NCBI GenBank assembly: GCA_023253615.1
Contig: JALRFZ010000315.1
Span: 1 to 8,441 of the forward strand
Direction of reading: 5' to 3'
Source: Verrucomicrobiales bacterium
GTDB taxonomy: Bacteria > Verrucomicrobiota > Verrucomicrobiia > Verrucomicrobiales > DEV007
Length of the DNA stretch: 8,441 bases
This document shows, piece by piece, positions 1-6,609 of the stretch (within the stretch, counting starts at the first letter, position 1; the number at the start of each line of letters is the position of its first letter). The notes beneath the pieces are model-generated. The model saw nothing but the letters and a program-made list of their open reading frames with translations, was not told the DNA's origin and ran no database searches. The position numbers were made by a program, and so were the translations under genes.

Positions 1-1167
1 GGCCCCGTCGTGGCGGGGGACACGGTCGTCTACATCCACCAGGTCGAAAACAAGGAGCAGATCCGCTGTCTCGACGCGGCGACGGGCGGGGAGATCTGGG
101 AGCATTCCTACCCGGTCGAGGTCGATCAGAATTTCGGTATCGTCGACGCGCCCCGGTCCAGTCCCGTCATCGACGTGGAGACCGGTCTCGTCTACACCTT
201 CGGCAACGACGGGGACCTCATCTGCCTGCAGCTCGCCGACGGCAAGGTCGTCTGGCAGATCTCGGTGCCGGAGACTTTCGGCACGGGGCCTTTCTTTTTC
301 GGATACGGCTCCTCGCCGCTGATCCACGGTGAGAAACTGATCGTCAACGTCGGGGCCGAGGACGTGTGCGTCGCCGCGGTGAACAAGCTCGATGGCAAGA
401 CGATCTGGCAGACCGACCACGCCTGGCACGGCAGCTACGCCTCGCCGATCATCGCAAACCTGCACGGGCAGGAAAAGCTGCTCGTCTTCACCGGCGGCAT
501 GGTGAAGCCACCGACCGGCGGTCTGCTCTGCATGGATCCCGGGACCGGCGCGATCGTCAGCGAATTCCCCTGGCGCTCGGACAACTACGCGAGCGTGAAC
601 GCCGCGACGCCCGTCGTCTGCGGTGAAAACCGCGTCTTCATCAGCGAGGATTACGGGCTCGGCGGCGTGATGGTGGAATACGACACCGCCTTCCAGCCCC
701 AGGTGCGGTGGACCTCGCCGGAACTCGGTTGCCAGTTCCAGACGCCGATCTACCACCAGGGCACGCTCTATGGTCTCGGTGGAAACGGCGGGCTCATGCT
801 CGCCTACGACGTGCGCAGCGGTCGGATGCTCTGGAACGAGGCCTTCTACGAGACGAAAATCCTCTGGCAGGGACGGCCGATCTCGGTCAGCCTCGGTCAC
901 GCCCACCTCATCCACGTCGATGATGGCTTTCTCTGTCTGGGCGAGGATGGCGTGCTGATGCGCCTGAACCTGAGCCCCGGAGGATTCGAGATCGTCGCGA
1001 AGACACGGCTTTTCTACGCACCCGAGACCTGGGCGCCTCCGGTGATCAGCGGAGGGCGGCTGTTCGTGATGCAGAACGAACTCGGTCCGAAGCTCCACTG
1101 TTACGACCTCACCGTCGAGGCACCCGATGAAGCAGGGTCTGCCGCGGGACCCAACCCTTTGCGTTGA
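1..1167 (+). CDS. PQQ-like beta-propeller repeat protein (BamB-like), 5'-truncated by the window
   Basis: The reading frame is open from base 1 to the TGA at 1165-1167, giving at least 388 codons. The true start is upstream: the GTG at base 10 lies inside an already open frame and is not a convincing start. The protein repeats the blade motif of PQQ-type propellers, an Asp or turn, then Gly, then Trp three residues on. Examples are DAATGGEIW (bases 73-99), LADGKVVW (232-255), KLDGKTIW (385-408) and DVRSGRMLW (808-834), separated by strands such as SSPLIHGEKLIVNVG. About seven blades can be counted. BamB and similar proteins use this fold as an extracytoplasmic scaffold. PVC bacteria carry many such proteins of unknown role, often secreted. 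No enzymatic cofactor site is evident, so a PQQ dehydrogenase is unlikely. The last 15 or so residues (rich in A, G, P) look like an unstructured tail. Fold assignment is firm; function is unknown. Confidence 0.85.
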   Translation, partial: GPVVAGDTVVYIHQVENKEQIRCLDAATGGEIWEHSYPVEVDQNFGIVDAPRSSPVIDVETGLVYTFGNDGDLICLQLADGKVVWQISVPETFGTGPFFFGYGSSPLIHGEKLIVNVGAEDVCVAAVNKLDGKTIWQTDHAWHGSYASPIIANLHGQEKLLVFTGGMVKPPTGGLLCMDPGTGAIVSEFPWRSDNYASVNAATPVVCGENRVFISEDYGLGGVMVEYDTAFQPQVRWTSPELGCQFQTPIYHQGTLYGLGGNGGLMLAYDVRSGRMLWNEAFYETKILWQGRPISVSLGHAHLIHVDDGFLCLGEDGVLMRLNLSPGGFEIVAKTRLFYAPETWAPPVISGGRLFVMQNELGPKLHCYDLTVEAPDEAGSAAGPNPLR

Positions 1168-1171
1168 GCGC

Positions 1172-1193
1172 GTGGCACGTCCGGGCGTGCCGC
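1172..1193 (+). terminator. Hairpin after the propeller gene, possible terminator without a T-tract
   Basis: An inverted repeat starts 4 bases after the stop codon. GTGGCACG (1172-1179) pairs with CGTGCCGC (1186-1193), including one G-T wobble, around a 6-base loop. No run of T follows, so it is not a classical intrinsic terminator. It could stabilise the 3' end of the mRNA or assist termination before truB. Confidence 0.4.
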
Positions 1194-1258
1194 TGTCCTC
1201 CGTGCCGCAAATAATGGTTTCCTTTCCGGAGGGGCGCGATACTGTGCGCGCTCCCGCC

Positions 1259-1264
1259 GAGGAA
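1259..1264 (+). promoter_or_regulatory. Ribosome binding site of truB
   Basis: GAGGAA lies 8 bases before the ATG at 1273. The in-frame ATG at 1288 has no comparable purine box at the right distance, so this site supports 1273 as the start. Confidence 0.75.
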
Positions 1265-1272
1265 CCGGCGGC

Positions 1273-2007
1273 ATGCAGCGAAAGACGATGAATTCCGATT
1301 CCCTCAACGGCGTCCTCCTGGTGGACAAGGGGCCCGACATGACCTCGCACGATGTCGTGGCGGTGGCCCGCCGCGCCCTCAACACGAAAAAGATCGGCCA
1401 TTGTGGCACGCTCGATCCGATGGCGACGGGCCTGCTCATCCTCGTGATCGGCAAGGCCACCAAGATCCAGGATCTGCTGATGTCGGAGGACAAGGAATAC
1501 ACCGGCACGCTCTCGCTCGGAAAGACGACCAACACCCAGGATGCCGAAGGCGAGGTGACGGAAGAGCGGGAGGTGCCCGCCTTCAGCGACGAGGAGATCA
1601 CGGCCGCGTTCGAAAAATACAAGGGGGATTTCTACCAGACCCCGCCGATGGTCTCGGCGATCAAGAAAGACGGGGTGCCGCTCTACAAGCTGGCGCGCCA
1701 GGGCAAGGAAGTGGAGCGCGAGCCGCGCTTCGTCCACGTCTACGGCTACCGCATCGACGGCATCCGCCTGCCCGAGGTGGACTTCACGGTGAAGTGCAGC
1801 AAGGGATTCTACGTGCGCACCTATGCCCACGACATCGGCGCGACGCTCGGCTGCGGGGCGCACCTGAAGTCGCTGCGGCGGACGCGCTCGGGCAAATTCG
1901 ACCTGGTGCGCTCGGTGACCTTCGAGGATTTGAAGCACGGCGACTCCCGCGAGGTGATCGCGAAGATGCTCTCCCTGCCGGAGGTATCGCGGCTCCGGGG
2001 TGCCTGA
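1273..2007 (+). CDS. truB: tRNA pseudouridine(55) synthase TruB
   Basis: TruB converts uridine 55 of the T-arm of tRNAs to pseudouridine in the cytoplasm. The 244-residue product has all family landmarks: LNGVLLVDKGPDMTSHD (about 11-27), the catalytic block KIGHCGTLDPMATGLL with the nucleophile Asp48, the conserved Tyr76 in EYTGTLSLG, QTPPMVSAIK (122-131), and CSKGFYVRT (175-183) with the conserved Arg182. The last is usually SKGTYIR in other members. The protein ends soon after the LRRTRSGKFDL block. It is about 65-70 residues shorter than E. coli TruB (about 314) and seems to lack the C-terminal PUA RNA-binding domain, a known short form. ribF follows after 36 bp, a common bacterial pairing, so the two are probably co-transcribed. 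The usual upstream neighbour rbfA is not present here. Confidence 0.97.
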   Translation: MQRKTMNSDSLNGVLLVDKGPDMTSHDVVAVARRALNTKKIGHCGTLDPMATGLLILVIGKATKIQDLLMSEDKEYTGTLSLGKTTNTQDAEGEVTEEREVPAFSDEEITAAFEKYKGDFYQTPPMVSAIKKDGVPLYKLARQGKEVEREPRFVHVYGYRIDGIRLPEVDFTVKCSKGFYVRTYAHDIGATLGCGAHLKSLRRTRSGKFDLVRSVTFEDLKHGDSREVIAKMLSLPEVSRLRGA

Positions 2008-2030
2008 GGGCCGCCCGCCGGCGTATCCAC

Positions 2031-2035
2031 GAGGG
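2031..2035 (+). promoter_or_regulatory. Ribosome binding site of ribF
   Basis: GAGGG lies 8 bases before the ATG at 2044, within the short truB-ribF gap, and supports that start. Confidence 0.65.
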
Positions 2036-2043
2036 CTTGAAAG

Positions 2044-2976
2044 ATGCAAGTGCTCACCGACATCCCCGGACTCCGGGACCTGCCCGGTCCTCTGCATCTC
2101 GCCATCGGGGTCTTCGACGGCGTGCATCTCGGTCATCGTGCCGTGATCGCCGCCGCCCGTGATTCCGCGGCACGCGAAGGGGGATCCGCCGTGGTGGTGA
2201 CCTTCGATCCCCATCCGGTGGAGGTGCTGGCTCCGGAAAACTCACCGCGCCTGCTCACGAACACGCCGCACAAACTCGCACTGCTGGGGCGCGAGGCGGG
2301 GATCGGGCACGTCCTGCTGGTGCGGTTCGACCGGGACTTCGCCTCGCAGCCGGGGCAGCACTTCGTGGAGCGTTTGCTGGCCGCGGCTCCGGCGGAAGGC
2401 ATCGTCCGGATCTGCGTCGGCGAGGAATGGCGTTTCGGAAAAGCGCGCTCGGGCGATGTGGCATTGCTCGAGCGGATCGGGGCCGAACGTGGGTTTGCCG
2501 TGAGCGGTCTCGGCCTGGTGGAGGTGGACGGCCATCGCGTCTCGAGCACGAGGATCCGCGAGGCGGTGGCGACGGGCGATCTGGATGAGGCGGCCCACCT
2601 CCTCGGGCGTCGCTACAGCGTCTATGGCGCGGTGGTGAAGGGACGCCAACTGGGCCGTACGATCGGATTCCCCACCGCGAACCTCGCCGTGGCGCGCGAG
2701 CAACTGCCTCCGGCCGGCGTGTATGCCGTGACCGCGACCGGCACGGGCGATGCGTGGAATGGCGTCGCGAACCTGGGCTACCGGCCCACGGTGGAAGGGG
2801 AGAATGCCGAGCTGCGGCTGGAGGTGCATCTCTTCGGGCTCGATCACGAGATCTATGGCGAGGATCTCGAGGTGACGTTTGCGGGAAAGATCCGCGACGA
2901 GGAAAAATTCGACGGCATCGAGGCGCTCCGGGCGCAAATCGGGAAGGATGTGTCGGCGGCGAAAGCGTGTTTCTGA
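2044..2976 (+). CDS. ribF: Bifunctional riboflavin kinase / FAD synthetase
   Basis: RibF phosphorylates riboflavin to FMN and then adenylylates FMN to FAD. The 310-residue length is normal for the bifunctional form. The N-terminal FAD synthetase half (about 15-185) is a nucleotidyltransferase fold with GVFDGVHLGH (22-31, the HxGH-type ATP site), VTFDPHP (52-58), VGEEWRFGKARSGD (125-138) and VSSTRIR (166-172, equivalent to the ISSTxIR motif). The C-terminal flavokinase half (about 187-305) has GRTIGFPTAN (204-213, the PTAN metal/ATP motif), NLGYRPT (243-249), LRLEVHLF with the likely catalytic Glu260, and the usual ending RDEEKFDGIEALRAQI. All key residues are present, so the enzyme should be functional on both steps. 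It sits 36 bp downstream of truB and has its own good ribosome binding site. Confidence 0.98.
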   Translation: MQVLTDIPGLRDLPGPLHLAIGVFDGVHLGHRAVIAAARDSAAREGGSAVVVTFDPHPVEVLAPENSPRLLTNTPHKLALLGREAGIGHVLLVRFDRDFASQPGQHFVERLLAAAPAEGIVRICVGEEWRFGKARSGDVALLERIGAERGFAVSGLGLVEVDGHRVSSTRIREAVATGDLDEAAHLLGRRYSVYGAVVKGRQLGRTIGFPTANLAVAREQLPPAGVYAVTATGTGDAWNGVANLGYRPTVEGENAELRLEVHLFGLDHEIYGEDLEVTFAGKIRDEEKFDGIEALRAQIGKDVSAAKACF

Positions 2977-3066
2977 AAGGGCGGCATCCTGCCGGCACCG
3001 GTTTGACGCCGATTTGTCAAAATTCGGTGATTGACCCTTTGCATAACTTCTGAAACGCTTCGTCTA

Positions 3067-3105
3067 GCTGGAGAGTGGCGCCGCCAGATGCGGTCGCTTC
3101 TCAGC
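3067..3105 (+). promoter_or_regulatory. Structured leader (stem-loop) upstream of the small membrane protein
   Basis: An extended imperfect stem-loop can be drawn by eye. GCTG (3067-3070) pairs with CAGC (3102-3105), and AGA (3072-3074) with TCT (3099-3101). An inner arm GCGCCGC (3078-3084) pairs with GCGG and CGC (3090-3093 and 3095-3097) around the loop CAGAT, with one bulged T. The 10-base palindrome AAGGGCCCTT follows at 3111-3120, 13 bases before the start codon. It matches no riboswitch or leader family that I recognise. Transcription through it is assumed, since no convincing promoter was found in 2977-3066. Confidence 0.35.
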
Positions 3106-3133
3106 CTGCAAAGGGCCCTTGTTTTAACTCGTA

Positions 3134-3418
3134 ATGTCTACACAACTCATGACTGCAATTGGTGGTATTCTCGCATTCGCCGGAGGTCTCGGTCTCCTGG
3201 TCTTCTGGATCATGACCCTCGTGAAACAATTCAAATCGGGGCAGACCCTCTGGGGGGTCCTGACGATCTTCTTCGGCATCCTCGCCCCGATCTGGTGTTT
3301 CATGAACGGGCACAAGAGTCTGGGGATCAAATTCGTGATCGCCTTCGTCGTCTATCTCATCGGCGCGGCGATCGCCTTCAGCGGCGGGATGGCCGCGTTG
3401 CCGGCACCGGTCCAGTGA
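3134..3418 (+). CDS. Small integral membrane protein of unknown function, three predicted TM segments
   Basis: The 94-residue product has three hydrophobic segments: about 7-30 (AIGGILAFAGGLGLLVFWIM), 39-57 (LWGVLTIFFGILAPIWCFM) and 65-84 (IKFVIAFVVYLIGAAIAFSG). Short basic loops (KQFKSGQT and NGHKSLGIK) separate them. The middle segment with its WG...FFG...P pattern resembles small membrane proteins common in Planctomycetes and Verrucomicrobia, but I cannot name a family or function. The ATG at 3134 gives a full first helix. A second ATG at 3149 is possible, and neither has a clear SD sequence. The gene stands alone, 157 bp after ribF and just before a strong terminator, so it is probably a single-gene transcript. 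The membrane-like pattern and the downstream terminator support a real gene. Membrane orientation cannot be decided because both loops are basic. Confidence 0.75.
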   Translation: MSTQLMTAIGGILAFAGGLGLLVFWIMTLVKQFKSGQTLWGVLTIFFGILAPIWCFMNGHKSLGIKFVIAFVVYLIGAAIAFSGGMAALPAPVQ

Positions 3419-3434
3419 TCCTCCATCCTCTCGG

Positions 3435-3467
3435 AAAGGCGCTCCCCGTCAGGCGGAGCGCCTTTTT
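3435..3467 (+). terminator. Rho-independent terminator after the small membrane protein
   Basis: AAAGGCGCTCC (3435-3445) pairs perfectly with GGAGCGCCTTT (3455-3465) around a 9-base loop and runs into a T-tract (3463-3467). It separates the membrane protein gene from the two-component system. The A-run on the 5' side gives only partial symmetry for the minus strand, where no gene needs it. Confidence 0.92.
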
Positions 3468-3566
3468 ACTTTTTCGGGAAGGGGAGGCGCGGCGCAATGG
3501 CGTGCGGGTCCCAGGCCAAGGATGCTGGTCGAAGCGGTGAAGATGTGATAGATTCCCCCGTTCCCC

Positions 3567-5675
3567 GTGATTCCCGTGCCCCGCCATCCTTCCAGCATCC
3601 GTTCCCGTTTTTTTGTCGTCGCGCTGCTCCTCGCGGCGATGCGTCCCGACCCGGTCGCGGCCCAGCTCTCGCCTTTCCCCGACACGACGCCGCAGGCGGG
3701 TGATTCGAAGGATCTCCGGGAAAACCTGCCGCCGGATCTCGCCGATCTGACGATCAATCCCCGCCGCAGCAGCGCGGACCGCATCGCCCGGCTCTTCAAC
3801 CGCGATCTCCGCGAGATCGAGGAGGCCCAGGCCGACATCGTCGCCCAGCTCGACACGCTTCCAAGAGTGACGCGCGAGATGCAGCGGGTCACCGGCTTCG
3901 GCTATCATTCCGGGGCGGCGAAACAGCGTCCGAAATGGGTGCAGATCGACATGGGCGAAGTCGTCTCTCCCGATGGGATCGCCCTTTTTCCCGTCACCGC
4001 CGAGGTCGACGACGAGGTGGTCTACGGCTACGGGTTTCCCCGCGGTTTCCGCATCGACATCTCGAACGAGGCCGATTTCAAAAACTACGAGACCATCGTC
4101 GAGGGCCGTCTCGAGGATCTTTCCGCCCTGAAACGCTGGCCCTATTTGCGGCAGATGGAGGGATACTCCGGCCGCTACCTCCGCGTCACGGCCACGGCGT
4201 TGTGGCGCTCCGCCATCTCCGGGCAGGAGGTCTTCGCCCTGAGCGAGGTCATGGTGCTGAAAGGCGGACGCAATCTCGCGGTGGGAAAGGAAGTGACTGC
4301 GCTCGACAGCGAGGAGCGTTCCGACCAGTGGTCGACGAAATTCGTCTGTGACGGCATCACCACCCTCGGCATTCCGCACGGCGAGACGGAGAGCCCCACC
4401 CTCGGCTTCCGTGCGCGCTCCGAGCAGCCCGCGACGACGAGCTGGGTGCAAGTGGACCTGGGCGAATCGATGAAGATCGATCAGGTCGAGATCATCCTTG
4501 CCGATCCCCCGGCGACGGTGCCGGATCCGACGGTGCGTTTCCCTTATCCGATGAAGATCGAGCTGGCGGAGACGCCCGACATGCTTCAGGCGACCGTGAT
4601 CGGGCATTTCAATCCCTCCCAGATCGGAATGATCGGTGCCAATCCCCTCATCGTCCCCGTCAAGGATTCCTACGGCCGGTATGTCAGGGTCTCGGTGGAG
4701 GGCAGCAAGACGCCGGCGCGGATCTCGTTCGACCTCGCCGAACTCATCGTTTACTCGGGCACGCAGAATGTCGCGGCCGGCAAGCCGGTGACGGCGATGC
4801 ATCCGCTCGTGATCCGATCGTGGGCGCCCGACTTCCTCGTGGACGGATACAGCAGCCGGCGGAATCTTGTCTCCTACGATGCCTGGATCGTCGAGCTGGT
4901 GAAGCGGAATCGTCTCGTGCGCAACTGGTTGGAGAAAGAGGATCGCCGCCTCGAGCTGGTCGACCGCACCGTCACCCGCGGGGTCGCCTCGATCGGCACG
5001 GGGGTGACCGGCGTGCTCGCCTTCGTCCTGGTCGCGCTCTCGCGCGGACGGGTGAAGCGGAGGAAGGATCTCGAGGCCCTGCGCCAACGCATCGCCAGCG
5101 ACCTTCACGACGACATCGGCAGCAACCTTTCCTCGATCGCCTTGCTCGCCGAGCTCGGGAAGACGGAGGTCGAGGAGCCCGATCTCGTCATCGAGGAGCT
5201 CACCGACATCAAGGCGACGGCCGACAAGACGATCGAGTCGATGCGCGACATCGTCTGGCTGATCCGGCCCGGGGAGGAGACCTGGGCGCAGATGCTGACA
5301 CGTTTCCGCGAGACCGCCTCGAAGTTGCTGCGGACCCACGAATACACCTTCGCGGTGCAGGGCGAGGCCCACGACGACCGGCTTCCGCTCGAGTTCAAGC
5401 GAGACCTCTTTTTGATCTACAAGGAAGTCCTCAACAACATCGTCCGCCACGCCGGCGCGACGAAGGTGGAGATCGAGATCGACTGCAAACGCACCCGCCT
5501 GCAGATGCGGATCGCGGACAATGGCAAGGGCTTCAACAACCTCGACCAGGAGTTCCGGGAGGGGAACGGCTTGCGCAATCTCCGCATGAGGGCGCAGGCC
5601 ATCGGCGGCAGTCTCCGGGTCCGCAGCGCGATCAACGAGGGGACGACTGTTCAATTGACGGTGCCGATGCCCTGA
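3567..5675 (+). CDS. Discoidin-domain sensor histidine kinase (HisKA_3/HATPase, NarX-like cytoplasmic half)
   Basis: This 702-residue protein is the sensor of a two-component system. Residues 1-32 look like a signal peptide (basic start, core FFVVALLLAAM, cleavage near VAA|Q). Extracytoplasmic discoidin/F5-8C-like domains follow at about 107-232 (WVQIDMGE, GRYLRVTA) and 235-398 (RNLAVGKEVTA, WVQVDLGE, GRYVRVSV). A third, apparently incomplete, start is at 401-437 (NVAAGKPVTA...FLVDG). A transmembrane helix is at about 473-491. The HisKA_3 dimerisation domain carries phospho-acceptor His514 in RIASDLHDDIGS. The ATPase domain has N-box KEVLNNIVRHAG (Asn623/624), G1 box DNGKGF (651-656) and G2 box GNGLRNL (667 on), so it should be active. 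Discoidin domains usually bind carbohydrates or surfaces, so a glycan ligand is inferred. Possible starts are GTG 3567 and GTG 3576; a TAG at 3549 blocks anything earlier, and no SD is visible. The partner regulator gene is 63 bp downstream. Confidence 0.95.
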   Translation: MIPVPRHPSSIRSRFFVVALLLAAMRPDPVAAQLSPFPDTTPQAGDSKDLRENLPPDLADLTINPRRSSADRIARLFNRDLREIEEAQADIVAQLDTLPRVTREMQRVTGFGYHSGAAKQRPKWVQIDMGEVVSPDGIALFPVTAEVDDEVVYGYGFPRGFRIDISNEADFKNYETIVEGRLEDLSALKRWPYLRQMEGYSGRYLRVTATALWRSAISGQEVFALSEVMVLKGGRNLAVGKEVTALDSEERSDQWSTKFVCDGITTLGIPHGETESPTLGFRARSEQPATTSWVQVDLGESMKIDQVEIILADPPATVPDPTVRFPYPMKIELAETPDMLQATVIGHFNPSQIGMIGANPLIVPVKDSYGRYVRVSVEGSKTPARISFDLAELIVYSGTQNVAAGKPVTAMHPLVIRSWAPDFLVDGYSSRRNLVSYDAWIVELVKRNRLVRNWLEKEDRRLELVDRTVTRGVASIGTGVTGVLAFVLVALSRGRVKRRKDLEALRQRIASDLHDDIGSNLSSIALLAELGKTEVEEPDLVIEELTDIKATADKTIESMRDIVWLIRPGEETWAQMLTRFRETASKLLRTHEYTFAVQGEAHDDRLPLEFKRDLFLIYKEVLNNIVRHAGATKVEIEIDCKRTRLQMRIADNGKGFNNLDQEFREGNGLRNLRMRAQAIGGSLRVRSAINEGTTVQLTVPMP

Positions 5676-5689
5676 TTGAGCCAAAATTT

Positions 5690-5714
5690 CCGGATGCAAA
5701 GACTCGCATCCCGG
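5690..5714 (+). promoter_or_regulatory. Inverted repeat in the kinase-regulator gap
   Basis: CCGGATGC (5690-5697) pairs with GCATCCCGG (5706-5714), with one bulged C and an 8-base loop. No T-run follows, so it is unlikely to be a terminator. It could be an mRNA processing or stability element that sets the kinase:regulator ratio, or an operator. Either role is inference. Confidence 0.35.
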
Positions 5715-5738
5715 TCAAACTAGCACCATTATCACACT

Positions 5739-6428
5739 ATGAGCGAGGAACGGCAGAGCGAGGACGCATCGAACAAGGCCCCGACGAGAGTCTGGATGGT
5801 GGAGGACAACGAGACCCTCCGCCGCACCGTGGCCCGGGTCCTCGACCGGCAGAAGGACATGAAGTGCGTCCACCAGTACGAGCGCTGCGAGGATGCGATC
5901 GAGGCCCTCGTCGCCGGCGAGCGTCCTGATGTGATGCTTTTCGACATCGGTCTTCCCGGCATGAGCGGGATTGAGGGCATCCGCCGCATCAAGACGGCCC
6001 TGCCCGAGATCGAGATTCTCGTCTTCTCCGTCTTCGACGACAACGAGAAGGTCTTCAACGCGATCTGCGCGGGGGCTTCCGGCTACCTGCTGAAGACTTC
6101 GAGCATGGGCGAGATTCCGGATGCGATCCGCGAGATCCTTGCCGGCGGTGCGCCGATCAACGCCCTCATCGCCCGTCGGGTCCTCGACATGTTCAGCGAT
6201 CTCGCCCCCCAGAGCCGCGATTACGGTCTGACCGAGCGGGAGAAGGAGGTGCTCGAGCAGATGGTCGAAGGCCTCACGAAAAAAGAAATCGCCGACCAGC
6301 TCGACCTCAGCTTCCACACCGTCGACAAGCACATCCGCGGCATCTACAGCAAGCTGCACGTCAACACGATGACCGGTGCGGTGGCGAAGGCGCTCAAGGA
6401 AGGGTTGCTGCCGAAGACGTCGGGCTGA
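5739..6428 (+). CDS. NarL/FixJ-family response regulator (receiver plus LuxR-type HTH)
   Basis: The 229-residue product has a receiver domain at about 17-135: acidic pair Glu22/Asp23 (MVEDN), phospho-acceptor Asp69 in LFDIGLPGMSG, switch Ser97 in LVFSVFDD, and Lys119 in GYLLKT. A LuxR/GerE DNA-binding domain follows at about 163-225, with LTEREKEVLEQMVEGLTKKEIADQL and the recognition helix near FHTVDKHIRGIYSKLHV. All residues needed for phosphorylation are present. It is the natural partner of the kinase encoded 63 bp upstream, since HisKA_3 kinases pair with NarL-type regulators. A polar tail of about 16 residues precedes the receiver. The ATG at 5739 has no SD sequence, only ATTATCACACT before it. 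DNA targets are not visible here; the secreted-protein and sugar-kinase genes downstream are candidates by proximity only. Confidence 0.97.
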   Translation: MSEERQSEDASNKAPTRVWMVEDNETLRRTVARVLDRQKDMKCVHQYERCEDAIEALVAGERPDVMLFDIGLPGMSGIEGIRRIKTALPEIEILVFSVFDDNEKVFNAICAGASGYLLKTSSMGEIPDAIREILAGGAPINALIARRVLDMFSDLAPQSRDYGLTEREKEVLEQMVEGLTKKEIADQLDLSFHTVDKHIRGIYSKLHVNTMTGAVAKALKEGLLPKTSG

Positions 6429-6454
6429 GATCCCCGGACAACGGAAACGGATCG

Positions 6455-6486
6455 ACCCGGCGGGTTTTGTGCCTTCCGGGTTTTTT
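6455..6486 (+). terminator. Rho-independent terminator after the response regulator
   Basis: ACCCGG (6455-6460) pairs with CCGGGT (6476-6481). An inner GGG/CCT extension, past one mismatch and one wobble, leaves the loop TTTTGTG. Six T follow (6481-6486). It ends the kinase-regulator transcript, so the next gene needs its own promoter. Confidence 0.82.
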
Positions 6487-6548
6487 CGTGTCCAGAGGGA
6501 AATTTTTCGAAAGAATTACATAAATCGCTGTCGCAATGCGTCCGCTTG

Positions 6549-6565
6549 GGGAGGGCTCCTCTCCC
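6549..6565 (+). promoter_or_regulatory. Short leader hairpin before the secreted repeat protein
   Basis: GGGAG (6549-6553) pairs with CTCCC (6561-6565) around a 7-base loop, 44 bases before the start codon. An AT-rich stretch (about 6500-6526, with the palindrome TTTCGAAA and ACATAAAT) lies just upstream and is the best place for a promoter in this gap, although no clear -35/-10 pair is present. The regulatory role is a guess. Confidence 0.25.
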
Positions 6566-6609
6566 ATTCCGGGTGCGGGCCTTGAGAGTTCAGAACCAAC
6601 CGACGCATC

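Noticed and set aside
2981..2996. Small GGCA/TGCC hairpin just after ribF as a terminator.
   Set aside because: The stem is short, the loop has 3 bases and no T-run follows, so it could easily be chance in GC-rich DNA.
3003..3047. Promoter-like elements TTGACG, TTGTCA, TTGACC and CATAAC upstream of the small membrane protein.
   Set aside because: No pair has a 16-18 base spacing with a reasonable -10 box (TTGTCA to CATAAC is 22). The region is AT-richer and may hold a promoter, but no specific site can be supported.
4767..5000. A PAS or HAMP domain between the discoidin region and the kinase core.
   Set aside because: There is too little sequence between the membrane helix (about residue 491) and the phospho-acceptor region (about 505) for either domain, and the stretch before the helix is simply basic and helical.
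3378..5699. A 773-codon open frame on the minus strand opposite the histidine kinase.
   Set aside because: The plus-strand kinase has clear domains and catalytic motifs. The antisense frame has low-complexity His/Asp/Arg/Leu-rich composition and no recognisable domain. Long antisense frames are expected in GC-rich coding DNA.
4820..5929. A 369-codon plus-strand frame overlapping the kinase and regulator genes.
   Set aside because: It is an Arg-rich frameshifted shadow of the kinase and runs into the regulator gene. Its product has no recognisable motif.
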